A program made the position numbers and the translations under genes. From Zygaena filipendulae (lineage: Eukaryota; Arthropoda; Insecta; Lepidoptera; Zygaenidae): a stretch of DNA of 64,000 bases. Shown piece after piece: positions 46,745 through 56,592 of the stretch; the first letter of the stretch is position 1, and every line of letters begins with the position of its first letter. Location of the stretch: contig OU015663.1 in NCBI GenBank assembly GCA_907165275.2, forward strand, positions 136,501 to 200,500. Reading direction: 5' to 3'. The notes beneath the pieces were generated by a model. That model was given only the letters and a program-made list of their open reading frames with translations. It had not been told where the DNA came from and searched no databases.

Positions 46745-46912
46745 AATTCTTTTGGGAATTCTGGAATGAAAAGCGCCCTATCAATGTTAATCAGGAATAC
46801 TGCAGCTTCTTATTAGTCAAATATTTTTTAATCGTTCTTGTAGTTTTTGAGTTTATCCATCCCAAACAAACAAACATACAAAAAACTATTATCTTTATAA
46901 TATTAATATCTG
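46745..46912 (-). mobile_element. Helitron-like element, decayed
   Basis: GGGAATTCTGGAATGAAAAG, TTGTAGTTTTTGAGTTTATC, AAACAAACAAACATAC and CTTTATAATATTAATATCTG follow the order of a minus-strand copy. The hairpin end is missing. Confidence 0.45.
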
Positions 46913-47216
46913 TACAATATATTGATTATTTCTGAAATTAGCGCTCCTCATTGATTCGAGTCAAAATTTGACTAAGCAATCGTAAAATAATAATTTTTAA
47001 AACAACCTTTTAAGACTCATAAAGGCTCATTCATATGGGGGCTATTAGCTAGTCGTTCGCTCGGCGCAGGCTGCGGGCGTTTTGTTTCACAAGTAGTGCA
47101 AGTAGCAAGTACCACTCCAACCGCGCCCCCGGGGTCCGGTCATCGCCCCGCAACCGGAAACGGATCAACTGCCAATTGGTGTCAAACAAAACTTAGACAG
47201 GAGCGAGAGATATCCT
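46913..47216. other. Unassigned; CG-rich patch
   Basis: CCGCGCCCCCGGGGTCCGG near 47118. An open frame at 47096-47299 runs into the following MITE and is not credible. Confidence 0.35.
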
Positions 47217-47386
47217 CCCCCTTAGCCAAGTTGACAATCTATCGCTACGTCACGGTACGTCATATCACGTGTTCTCGTAAACTAGAACGGTCAAAGTAAA
47301 ATTTTTCGTACCCACGTAACAAGATAATAGGTTCCTTAGTTTTCTATAGCGATAACGATAATAGAATGTCAACTTGGCTAAGGGGG
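47217..47386. mobile_element. TTAGCCAAGTTGACA MITE, copy 1
   Basis: Perfect 20-nt inverted ends (CCCCCTTAGCCAAGTTGACA). A second internal inverted match, CTATCGCTA versus TAGCGATA, lies further in. 170 nt, non-coding. Target duplication is not obvious. Confidence 0.75.
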
Positions 47387-47884
47387 CAGATGGTATGACG
47401 CCGAACTCCACCATAGCAAGGGATCACGGTCTGCTATCTACAACTACTTAGTTTGTTACAATCTCTTGATCCTTCTCTAACCATAATTTATTTTGTCTGT
47501 TGAATATTAATATGATTCTGAGATCGACGTCGATTAATTAATGTGTTAATATAATTCACTTTTACTTTCCGATTACAAAATTAACAGATATTTTTTTTCC
47601 CCCTCTTATAAACCAAATATTCTGAAACATTAACGATTATGTTTTCTTGAGTTTCAAAATTTGAGTTTTTGACTTAAGTAATTAACTTTTTAAATCACGT
47701 AAGTATTCCTTTTTTAAAGGCGAAGGAATAAATTCCTTTTTTAAAGGCGAAGGAATAAATAATATAAGGCTTTTTTTTTAATGTCTTAATGTATGTAAAT
47801 TGGTTTCTATCAGCGGAGACCTATAATTAGCTGCTATTTTTGTATTCAAAAGTGTCTTTATCTGGAAAGCTGTTGGTCTTCCTA
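47387..47884. other. Unassigned; 31-bp tandem duplication
   Basis: At 47703-47762 the unit ATTCCTTTTTTAAAGGCGAA, GGAATAA occurs twice in tandem with a small junction difference. Otherwise AT-rich and unrecognised. Confidence 0.6.
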
Positions 47885-47997
47885 AAAATAAATAAATAAA
47901 TAAATGTCATAGGGAGCAAACGGGCAAGTGGTACACCTGATGGCAAGTGATTACCGCCGCCCATGGACATCTGCAGCACCAAAAGGCATACAGGTAG
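47885..47997 (-). mobile_element. Short retroposon, copy 3, with (TTTA)n tail
   Basis: Shares TGTCATAGGG, GCAAACGGGCAAGTGG, TACACCTGATGGCAAGTG and ATTACCGCCGCCC with the other two copies. On the minus strand it ends CCCTATGACATTTATTTATT with further TTTA units, a simple-sequence 3' tail supporting a retroposon. The 5' part is truncated. Confidence 0.65.
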
Positions 47998-48345
47998 GAT
48001 AAAATAAAAACATAATAATAACTAAAATAAAAATATAGAGGCAAAATTATCAAAACCACTCAAAACAAACGACTGCCCATCCTATCCCACGTCATAACCC
48101 TTTATGAGCCCTCTATAGCATCCAAACGATGTTACAACAAACAGCGAGCAATGTATTACTATTGACTATGTATGACGAGGTAACTGACCTTTTCAGTGCA
48201 CCCGATTTACATAGTTCAAATTGCATTTACATTGCTGGTTCAGTTGGATTCGTAAAGCGCTGCGCTATAATAGCGAAGTCGGCGCTGGATGGCTTTAATT
48301 GAAGTGTTAATATGTTAACGAACGGATTGTTCCACAGAGCAAATA
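47998..48345. other. Unassigned stretch
   Basis: A-rich first 60 nt, otherwise unrecognised, leading to the pentanucleotide array. Confidence 0.4.
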
Positions 48346-49650
48346 CAATAAAATAAAATAAAATAAAATAAAATAAAATAAAATAAAATAAAATAAAATA
48401 AAATAAAATAAAATAAAATAAAATAAAATAAAATAAAATAAAATAAAATAAAATAAAATAAAATAAAATAAAATAAAATAAAATAAAATAAAATAAAATA
48501 AAATAAAATAAAATAAAATAAAATAAAATAAAATAAAATAAAATAAAATAGAATAAAATACAATAGAATAAAATAGAATAGAATAGAATAGAATAGAATA
48601 GAATAGAATAGAATAGAATAGAATAGAATAGAATAGAATAGAATAGAATAGAATAGAATAGAATAGAATAGAATAGAATAGAATAGAATAGAATAGAATA
48701 GAATAGAATAGAATAGAATAGAATAGAATAGAATAGAATAGAATAGAATAGAATAGAATAGAATAGAATAGAATAGAATAGAATAGAATAGAATAGAATA
48801 GAATAGAATAGAATAGAATAGAATAGAATAGAATAGAATAGAATAGAATAGAATAGAATAGAATAGAATAGAATAGAATAGAATAGAATAGAATAGAATA
48901 GAATAGAATAGAATAGAATAGAATAGAATAGAATAGAATAGAATAGAATAGAATAGAATAGAATAGAATAGAATAGAATAGAATAGAATAGAATAGAATA
49001 GAATAGAATAGAATAGAATAGAATAGAATAGAATAGAATAGAATAGAATAGAATAGAATAGAATAGAATAGAATAGAATAGAATAGAATAGAATAGAATA
49101 GAATAGAATAGAATAGAATAGAATAGAATAGAATAGAATAGAATAGAATAGAATAGAATAGAATAGAATAGAATAGAATAGAATAGAATAGAATAGAATA
49201 GAATAGAATAGAATAGAATAGAATAGAATAGAATAGAATAGAATAGAATAGAATAGAATAGAATAGAATAGAATAGAATAGAATAGAATAGAATAGAATA
49301 GAATAGAATAGAATAGAATAGAATAGAATAGAATAGAATAGAATAGAATAGAATAGAATAGAATAGAATAGAATAGAATAGAATAGAATAGAATAGAATA
49401 GAATAGAATAGAATAGAATAGAATAGAATAGAATAGAATAGAATAGAATAGAATAGAATAGAATAGAATAGAATAGAATAGAATAGAATAGAATAGAATA
49501 GAATAGAATAGAATAGAATAGAATAGAATAGAATAGAATAGAATAGAATAGAATAGAATAGAATAGAATAGAATAGAATAGAATAGAATAGAATAGAATA
49601 GAATAGAATAGAATAGAATAGAATAGAAATAGAATAAAATAAAATAAAAT
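48346..49650 (+). repeat. Giant compound pentanucleotide array (AAATA)41-(GAATA)210
   Basis: 48346-48550 holds 41 AAATA units; 48551-48575 is a mixed junction (GAATA, AAATA, CAATA, GAATA, AAATA); 48576-49625 holds 210 GAATA units without a single visible substitution; 49626-49650 returns to AAATA-type units through GAAATA. The unit lacks stop codons on the minus strand, so a 468-codon frame of Phe-Tyr-Ser-Ile-Leu repeats arises; this is an artefact. Length in the real chromosome may differ from the assembly. Confidence 0.97.
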
Positions 49651-49920
49651 GAGGTTATGTAGGCGGGGGTCGGGGGAGGCGCGCCACGGTCGTCCTAAAT
49701 ATATATTCCGCAATATTCCGAAAACTGTGAATTTTGAAAACAGTTACCTACTTAAAAAAAATCTTACTTAATGGCGTTCAATAAATATTTTCATTATGAT
49801 TGTTTTGTTCGTGATGAATAGTTTTGTGTACGAAAACCACCCGGTGACACTGGTTTTCATTATTATTTTCATATTAAACTGAGTTGATGCCCCCCCCCTT
49901 CTACCTGTTCTGACTTCTGA
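49651..49920. other. Unassigned; GC-rich flank
   Basis: GGCGGGGGTCGGGGGAGGCG borders the array on the right; a run of eight to nine C is at 49891-49898. No gene recognised. Confidence 0.4.
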
Positions 49921-50122
49921 GGGGTTAGCCAAGTCTACAATCGTTAACGCATAGAAAACATAAGTAACGAATCGTCATGTAACTTGGTCAGCCACTCAAA
50001 ACTGTCGTTTTGCGTGACTACGGAAACACTAGAGTTTTGATTAGCTGACCAAGTGACTTGACGACTCGTTACATAAGTTTTCTATGCGTTAACGATTGTA
50101 GAATGTCAACTTGGCTAACCCC
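49921..50122. mobile_element. GGGGTTAGCCAAGT MITE with long inverted ends
   Basis: Inverted termini of about 75 nt: GGGGTTAGCCAAGT, then TACAATCGTTAACGCATAGA, AAAC and ACTTGGTCAGC on both arms, with an 8-nt deletion in the left arm (GTTGACAT/TCTACAAT). 202 nt, non-coding. The outer motif TTAGCCAAGT relates it to 47217-47386. Confidence 0.8.
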
Positions 50123-50393
50123 GCTGTGGGCTGTTCCACTCCGTGGTGGCGGATGTCACCGGAGACGTGCGCACGAGTGCTGCGCGCAGGATGTGCGCTG
50201 ATCGATAACGCGCTGTCTGCGCTAAGCCGACTGCTCGAGTAACTCCGCATCCTGCGCAAGATTACACCACCTCCTGGATCGTTGAGAAAACAAACAAGAC
50301 GTGTTCCATCATTCATTACTTATCAAATTATCTAACTTCTTTGTGTGTTTACTACTGCAAGTAGGTAGGTATATCTACTTCTACATACGGCAC
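50123..50393. other. Unassigned stretch
   Basis: CG-rich to 50240. A minus-strand frame of 75 codons starts here and overlaps the MITE; not credible as a gene. Confidence 0.35.
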
Positions 50394-50549
50394 ATATTCC
50401 GGATTACAATATAACCTTTGTTACTCAGGGATAATGTAGCTTTTTAATGGTGAAATAATTTTTAAATCGCTCCAGTAGTTTTCGAGTTAAATCGTAACAA
50501 ACAAACAAACAAAAAGTTAAATCCTTCCTCTTTATAATATTAGTATAGA
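50394..50549 (-). mobile_element. Helitron-like element (type D), 3' end missing
   Basis: ATTCCGGATTACAATATAAC, ACTCAGGGATAATGTAGC, AGTAGTTTTCGAGTTAAATC, AAACAAACAAACAAAC and TTTATAATATTAGTATAGAT. The hairpin-CTAG part is absent at the left. Confidence 0.65.
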
Positions 50550-51698
50550 TTTACTTGTTTAATTTTAATATTTTTCACAAATTTTTATAATGCAGACAGA
50601 GGCTGGGCTGGAGAAATGTACCAATGAAATAAACATAACAACATTAGTGAATAAAAATTATATTTACATACCTATTAATTTTACATTATAGCTCTTAGAT
50701 CCTAATACCTACCTACGTTATACCAGAACAAAACACTTTATAAACACTTATGCAAGTAAGTACAAGGTAGACCGTACAGCAAGACTTGCGTTGTCCGTTA
50801 GGTGAAAAAACAGGAAACCCACAGCCATCATTTTCCGGACTATCCCATCAAAGACAAACCACTGCGTTACGAAGAAGTTAATATGTATTACACAAAAGGC
50901 AATAAAGCGCAGCCCAGGGTCGTTACAGCAATTCCCATGCTGTTCACACTAATCGCCTTGGGGCCATCACATATCATTTGCGACAGCCCTTGCGGTCCCA
51001 TCGAGGTACCACCGCACACCGCAAGACACAATAAGCAACAGTGTTGCTAGATACACTAAGTATTTTAACCGAATGCCATGCTGTTTTGCACGCTTTGGTG
51101 TATTTCGAAGTAAAATTCCCTAAACAATTTAGTTGATATAATTTAACGATGTTTACATTATAATTGGTAGACAAAATTTCTTTCAGATGATCTTATTATA
51201 AAAGTTGACGTTCAGATTATCCCTATCCCTCATTGAACCATTTTTTTTTAAACTTAAATTTCAAATAATTTTAAAACAGTCCTCTTCACTAAGCTGGCAA
51301 CACAGGCCGCCATTTCCACATTATGTCGCCAGCTGTGGGCTGCATTATAACTCTATTTGGCCCGTACCTAGCTCATTAGGTACCACAGCGAATGGAACGT
51401 CTCACATCACGCACCACGCACTACTATTCCATCATGTCTTTTTGCTCGTTCCTGAGTAGTTAAGTACCTACCTATGTGTTTTTGCGCGAAGCTCCGACCA
51501 TCTGGGATTATGACGCTACGGTTGTCGATGGTACACGACTTTCAACGTTATTGACCAGACTCATTTGTCACCTTTAAGTAGACAGCAAAAGAATAGATTA
51601 CAATACTACAAAGATTTTTAGTTTTTACTAGGACATTGTAAAACAATAATGTAGATACCCACAGTATAAGTTCTATGGTATTGGTTAATCTATATTGA
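50550..51698. other. Unassigned; one unrecognised open frame
   Basis: An 82-codon frame at 50802-51050 (plus) is non-repetitive and ends with Gln-Gln-Cys-Cys before TAG. I recognise no domain, and no matching exon is evident. The rest is plain sequence. Confidence 0.3.
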
Positions 51699-51910
51699 TC
51701 TATACTAATATTATAGACAGCTAAAGTTTGTGAGTTTGGAAATTGTGAGTTTGTGACGTTGTAGGGGATAATCTCTGGATCTGCTGAACCGATTTTGAAA
51801 ATTCCTTCACTTATAGGAAGCTAGGTAGTCCTGTCTGACATAAGGTACTTTTAATCCCAAAATTCCTAAGGAAACTCCGAAGTTACCGCGGGTGAAACCG
51901 CGGGGGATAG
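51699..51910 (+). mobile_element. Helitron-like element (type B)
   Basis: TCTATACTAATATTATAGAC after A, TTTGTGACGTTGTAGGGGAT, GCTGAACCGATTTTGAAAAT, CACTTATAGGAAGCTAGG, then the intact hairpin CCGCGGGTGAAACCGCGG. The terminus reads GATAG instead of CTAG. Confidence 0.8.
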
Positions 51911-52016
51911 TTAACGTTACATAAAAACAAGCTTTTAAACTTTTTGATTCTGTATTTCTATTTTAATATATAACAGAATTGAAGAGATTATATAGGGCTA
52001 AAAGATACCGGATTTA

Positions 52017-52211
52017 TCTAATATATAAAATTCTCGTGTCACAATGTTCGTTCCCATACTCCTCCGAAACGGCTTGACCGGTTCTCATGAAATTTTTTTA
52101 TGCATATTCAGTAAGCCTGAGAATTGGCTACTATCTATTTTTCATCCCCCTAAAGGGAGTTCCTGCGGGAATTCCGAAACTCACGCGGGTGAAACCGCGG
52201 GGCACAGCTAG
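52017..52211 (+). mobile_element. Helitron-like element, full length (type C)
   Basis: Starts TCTAATATATAAAATTCTCG after A, continues TGTCACAATGTTCGTTCCCA, AAACGGCTTGACCGGTTC and GAATTGGCTACTATC, and ends GGTGAAACCGCGGGGCACAG, CTAG before T. Confidence 0.82.
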
Positions 52212-53090
52212 TTATATATGTTTGTATTTGTGCTCAATTTCATAAGAAGGTTATGATATTTTTAAATAAGTATTTTTCTCTGAAATTAGGTTGGGTCCTA
52301 CCTTGTCAAAACCGTTTTGCTATCACGATTATATGTACATATTCATATAGAGGTATAGTTTCGATTTGGTAATATATGTTGTTATGACTTTTCCCTTCAC
52401 ATTTAAGTGCTGTTCGATGATTTTAAAGCTTTATTGTTTGCAATTATTTCACATCCGTTGTGATAAAAACACACTGCACAGAAGATAGTGTTGCTAAAAG
52501 TAATATACTGGCACGAGCCCCGGTGTTGCGTGGGTCGGCCGACCGCGCCATCCAAGCCCATGCCAATATATCGAAATGCACTCAAACATCTATTCCGACC
52601 GACATAAACCAAGCTATAGCATACCCCAGAGATACGGGCCACTCACCAAGTTATTTATTTCATTCGCCCCATCACTTACCTCTCTCTATCGCCGGGAGAT
52701 TGCCGTACGCGCGAGCGGGACGGAGAATTCGATGAAACTGGGAGCGGCGACGTGTGGGAATGCAGTGCACGGGGTCCAAATAAAGTAAGATAAGTGCTTT
52801 ATACAGGCAAAACTATCGGAACACGATTGTCCCACGTGGAAAAAACGCGCGCAGCAAACACATCCGCTTAGAAATGTCATGTGTATAAACCAGTATTAAG
52901 TATCTTTAATTTACGCGATTGAGAAGCCTTGAAGGGAAAAACCACAAACCAGTGAAGACAGCTCACAAGTACGCCAGGTGTCGCGGGTTCGATCCCGCAG
53001 TAGTGTTAACGTATGATAGACATGAAAATGAAAAAAACGTTTATTGAACAAAAAACAAAATTATGGCATGGTTGAGCACAATTATTATAC
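52212..53090. other. Unassigned; tRNA-like B box at 52982
   Basis: TCGCGGGTTCGATCCCGCAG at 52981-53000 resembles a tRNA T arm, but the preceding sequence cannot form a cloverleaf. A CG-rich segment at 52510-52760 holds overlapping short frames on both strands with no domain. Confidence 0.35.
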
Positions 53091-53298
53091 ATAGCTGACC
53101 CCCGCTGTTTACCGGCGATAATTTTGGAGTTCTCGCGGGAATTCCGGGATAAAAAGTACCCTATGTCAATCATGACCACTTTAGCTTCCTATAAGTGAAA
53201 GAAATGTTAAAATCGGCGCAGTAGATCCAGAGATTACCCCCTAAAACGTCACAAACACACAATTCACAAACTTTTGCTCTTCATAATATTAGTATAGA
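53091..53298 (-). mobile_element. Helitron-like element (type B)
   Basis: ATAGCTGACCCCCGCTGTTT, GTTCTCGCGGGAATTCCGGG, TTAGCTTCCTATAAGTG, AAATCGGCGCAGTAGATC, ACCCCCTAAAACGTCACAA and CATAATATTAGTATAGA before T. The 5' end (TC preceded by A on the minus strand) is intact; the CTAG side is changed. Confidence 0.78.
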
Positions 53299-53575
53299 TT
53301 GGTATTTGCCTACTCTGAGTCCGGGCACTATCAGAAAATATCCCCGTGGGAAATATTTATCATTCCGAGCCAAGTTCAGTCGCCCAGATATTATTATCGT
53401 GAGTGCTATCAAACAAACAGGGTGTTGCCACCCGACCCTCCTCTGCATCAACGACCACGCTCTCAAGTTTCAAAAGCAACGCCCAATCCTGGATAATTAT
53501 GGTCTTCGATACTAGCATTTAACCCCGTCATTGTTCGCAAGAGGGAGGAAAACGGACACCTCGCGTCATGCATTG
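53299..53575. other. Unassigned stretch
   Basis: About 280 nt between two Helitron-like copies. Short overlapping frames in three registers; none recognised. Confidence 0.35.
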
Positions 53576-53792
53576 TCTATACTAATTACTAATAATATTA
53601 TAAAGAGGAAAGATTTGATTATTTGTTTGTTTGTGTGTTTGTTTGTTACGATTTAACTCAAAAACTACTGGACCGATTTCAAAAAATTCTTTCACCATTA
53701 CACAGCTACATTATCCCTGAGTAACATAGGCTTTATTGTAATCCGGAATTCCTGCGAGAACCCCGAAATTATCGAGGGTGAAGCCTCGCTAG
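53576..53792 (+). mobile_element. Helitron-like element, full length (type D)
   Basis: TCTATACTAATTACTAATAA, (TTTG)n, GATTTAACTCAAAAACTACT, CACAGCTACATTATCCCTGA, then ATCGAGGGTGAAGCCTCGCT AG. CTAG occurs at 53789 and again at 53795, so two termini are possible. Confidence 0.78.
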
Positions 53793-53849
53793 TGCTAGTG
53801 TATGAATATGTTACCACCATGAGTTCAGCGGAATACAAAATATAGAATA

Positions 53850-54045
53850 CTAGCTGTTCCCCGCGGTTTCACCCGCGATAATTACAGAGTTGCAGCGGGA
53901 ATTCCGTGATAAAAAGTACCCTATGTCCTTCTCTGTACCTCTGACAATGTGCATGAAAAATTTCATGATGATCGGTAGAGCCGTTAAAGCGTGAAAGAGT
54001 AACAAACAAACAAACTCACTTTCACATTTATAATATTAGTAAGGA
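53850..54045 (-). mobile_element. Helitron-like element, full length (type A reference copy)
   Basis: CTAGCTGTTCCCCGCGGTTT at the left and CATTTATAATATTAGTAAGGA at the right, flanked by A and T. All type A blocks are present in order: ACCCTATGTCCTTCTCTG, AATTTCATGATGATCGG, GAGCCGTTAAAGCGTG. It is the cleanest complete copy at 196 nt. Confidence 0.85.
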
Positions 54046-54305
54046 TTGGATACAATAACCAGAAACAAGGAATAATTAATAATTATTACGAGGAAAACAA
54101 TAAACCGACGTCGAAGACTATTGAAATATTTTTGAGGCTCAGCTAGCTAAAGCTGATTTCGCAGAAAACATAAAAATAAAAATAATAAATTGCATTAATT
54201 TATTGCGATTACACAGACGAGCGCGTCACGTTTACAACACGTATCGTTTGATTAGTCACCGGCTGTAGTGACTTGTCTGATCAAACGGAATCATCTATCT
54301 ATCTA
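54046..54305. other. Unassigned; (ATCT)n at its right edge
   Basis: A short CATCTATCTATCTATCTAT microsatellite at 54292-54310 abuts the next element. Confidence 0.5.
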
Positions 54306-54610
54306 TCTATTACTATAATAAAAGAATAGAATCCGCGATTCTGTACATTGAATGTTTTTAACAAAAATTTACAGGGGGCGATAAAAGAAGAGTAACCAAC
54401 CCAAAAAAAAGTTTTAAAATTCTTATCTCTCTGTCTGTCTGTTCGCGATTATCTCCGAATCTGCTGAACGGATTGACATGCGGTTTTCACAGGTAGAATA
54501 AGCTTAGCCTGGAGCTACATATAGGCTTTGTTTCGTTAAAATCAGATGTCGGGAAAAAAAGTTGTTGTATAAAAGCTTTTCACGCGGGTGAAACCGCGGG
54601 GCACAACTAG
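54306..54610 (+). mobile_element. Helitron-like element, full length (type F)
   Basis: TCTATTACTATAATAAAAGA after A, CGATAAAAGAAGAGTAACCA, TGTCTGTCTGTTCGCG, GCGGTTTTCACAGGTAG, AGCCTGGAGCTACATATAGG, GTTGTTGTATAAAAG, and GGTGAAACCGCGGGGCACAA CTAG before T. About 305 nt, longer than type A because of the F module. Confidence 0.8.
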
Positions 54611-54630
54611 TGTTTTATACAACACTAGCT

Positions 54631-54711
54631 AGTAGCTGGCCCCCGCGATTTCGCCTTCATGAATTTCAAGATTCCTATCACGATAACTTTCACGCACCAA
54701 CTACTTAACCA
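54631..54711 (-). mobile_element. Helitron-like 3' fragment (variant)
   Basis: TAGTAGCTGGCCCCCGCGAT, TTCGCCTTCATGAATTTC, then ATAACTTTCACGCACC. It is interrupted at the right by the following MITE. Confidence 0.45.
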
Positions 54712-54960
54712 ATATAATTTTTTTTATGTACACGTATATTTTGCTTTTGCAAATAAATGAGATTAAACTTGGATAAAGCGCATTAAAGGTTGGGAGTCCC
54801 GCTCGTAACGTTACATGCGGGTAAAAACTGCACCCGCTTGTGACGTCACGCGACATTTCAACGCATCGTATCTCCGTTATTTTTTGCGTAAGTAAAAAAA
54901 GAAAAGATACGGGTCTAAATTTTTTTTATTTTTCTACAGGACGAGTTAAAAAACAATAGT
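54712..54960 (-). mobile_element. TAGTCCGTC-family MITE, copy 4
   Basis: TTATGTACACGTATATTTTG, TTGGATAAAGCGCATTAAAG, GTGACGTCACGCGACATTTC, TCTCCGTTATTTTTTGCG and TTCTACAGGACGAGTTAAAA align with copy 3. TGACGTCA at 54841-54848. The left terminus is eroded. Confidence 0.65.
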
Positions 54961-54969
54961 CAAATAGCC

Positions 54970-55097
54970 TATTACCATTAAATTTTGCATACACGTTTTC
55001 AGGGGTACAGAAAACACAGGGTCTAGGGTACTTTTTATCTCAGAACTCCCGCGAAATCTTCGCAACTAGCGCGGGTGGAGTCGCGGTGAACAGCTAG
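54970..55097 (+). mobile_element. Helitron-like element, 3' portion (type A)
   Basis: TACCATTAAATTTTGCATAC, GTTTTCAGGGGTACAG, a small duplication around ACACAGGGTCTAGGGTAC, GCGCGGGTGGAGTCGCGG and GAACAGCTAG before T. Confidence 0.7.
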
Positions 55098-55167
55098 TTC
55101 CTCATAAAGTGTAGGAATAACACAACCATCCTTCCTCGAGTTCCTCGTAACCCGTAAAAATGTAGTC
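55098..55167. other. Short spacer
   Basis: 70 nt between a Helitron-like copy and the large TIR element. Confidence 0.4.
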
Positions 55168-56101
55168 CAGGGCCCTTATTCACTATGACCAACAACATTC
55201 CTTGCCCATAACGTGCGTCCCACAAAACGCATTTCCAAACGTTCTAGATGCCAAGATATTAGAAATGATTATTCTTTATGCCATATAATATGTATAGTCA
55301 TTAGTATCTAGTATATAGTAGTATGTAGTAGCATATAGTATTTAGTATTTGTTCATTTTGTTTATAAATTTGTCTGCCAGCGTCCGTGACGCCTCTGCAA
55401 GGCTCCAGCGGAAGACCAGCGCCGGGTGGTCCTTAAAACCACCCGACTTATGCTGAGCTGGCCGCCTTTTTGTCACAACACGGTGTCTAATCACAATGTT
55501 CAAATAAGTGTTTCCGTTATTTTAAGTAGGTGTCCGTTTCTCAGCCGTCGGATGGAGTCCGCCCATAGGTAGATCTGTTCGACCGGTGGCGTCTGTCCGT
55601 CGGTTGAGAGGTGAACCCTCAATACTTGTTAGGTATAATATATATGTCTAGTTGTTGTATGCGTATGCTGGAAATCTTTGTGTCAAACGGAGGCGTCTTT
55701 ACCTATGGTGCAGGGTGTGCGTTGCACGCAGGCGCAGCGGCCCTAGGGGGCGCCGAGCGCCGCTCGCTACGGAGCCGCACTCGGCGCGCGCGTTGTCAAT
55801 GACCAACATTCAATGACCAACGTAGAATGAACTGCAATCTGCATACATTTTGTAAAACATCTGGAGCTCTTCTTATATTTACTTACTAGGGGGCGCCAGG
55901 GTGAAGTTCGCACATGGGCGCTACACAGGCTAGAGACGCCTCTGGTGTCAAATAAAGTTTATCAATTCAATTCAGTTCCATAAGAAACGTTGTAAATGTA
56001 TTTTTTTTGCAGTAAAACTTCTTTGATTACGAGGGAAAGACAGTTGTTGCGGCGTCTTATGTTAGCGCGGCGTGTTATGGTCATAGTGAATAAGGGCCCT
56101 G
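55168..56101. mobile_element. 934-bp TIR element (CAGGGCCCTTATTC ends)
   Basis: The left terminus CAGGGCCCTTATTCACTATG and the complement of the right terminus are identical over about 22 nt (to GACCA), with weaker similarity inward (CATAACGTGCG / CATAACACGCC). AGTC lies directly outside both ends. The interior has no transposase-length frame. It contains a GC-rich stretch at 55725-55800, GGGGGCGCC-type words at 55746 and 55890, and TCAAATAAAGTTTATC at 55949. Related in its first bases to the PIF-like element at 26290, but the flanking repeat is 4 bp, so the class is open. Confidence 0.7.
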
Positions 56102-56260
56102 AGTCGACCGCTTTCCCGGAACCCGCCGCGCCGCGGCAGAGCAGAGCAGGGGCGATCAATTACTTATATCACGTGTCGGGTTTTTGTCAACGCTCCCATT
56201 CCGGCCGCGGTCCACTGCAGGCCGGGGAATAGAAAGCAAGGAAATAATTTTATTTATTTA
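56102..56260. other. Unassigned, CG-rich
   Basis: CCCGCCGCGCCGCGGCAG near 56119. No gene recognised. Confidence 0.35.
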
Positions 56261-56353
56261 AGCAAAAAAGAAATTAAATAAAAAAACTTAAAATCAATGC
56301 TGTTACCTACTTATTTATTATAAGTTTTTTATTTACTTAATTTCTTTTTTGCT
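56261..56353. repeat. A/T-rich inverted repeat with 30-nt arms
   Basis: The left arm AGCAAAAAAGAAATTAAATA, AAAAAACTTA (56261-56290) is complementary to 56321-56353 with a 3-nt insertion in the right arm; the spacer is 30 nt. No target duplication seen. Confidence 0.8.
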
Positions 56354-56449
56354 GTGTTTTTTTATGCCAGAAGAATATGATTACTCATTTAACAAAGGTA
56401 GTACACATTTTTTATTAATTTAGTACAAAATTTTACGGACACAATTCTC

Positions 56450-56592
56450 TCTATTGCTGACTACAGTCGACTTAACTACTCGACCGATCATCATGAAATT
56501 TTGCATATACATTATACACTGTCAGGGATACAGAAAAGAACATCGAGTACTTTTATCCCGGAATCCCCGCAGGAGCTCCGACGGATATAACC
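56450..56592 (+). mobile_element. Helitron-like element (type A), 3' end truncated
   Basis: CGACTTAACTACTCGACCGA, TCATGAAATTTTGCATATAC, CTGTCAGGGATACAGAAAAG and CCCCGCAGGAGCTCCGA. Ends before the hairpin. Confidence 0.65.

Noticed and set aside
48307..49713. 468-codon minus-strand open frame of Phe-Tyr-Ser-Ile-Leu repeats
   Set aside because: It is the translation of the TATTC/TATTT pentamer, which contains no stop codon on that strand. There is no domain and no independent coding signal.
50802..51050. 82-codon plus-strand frame as a gene
   Set aside because: Non-repetitive but short and unrecognised; no neighbouring exon or strong splice signals found.
52981..53000. Possible tRNA gene (GGTTCGATCCCGC)
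   Set aside because: Only a T-arm/B-box match is present. The upstream sequence has no A box at a suitable distance and cannot form acceptor, D and anticodon arms.
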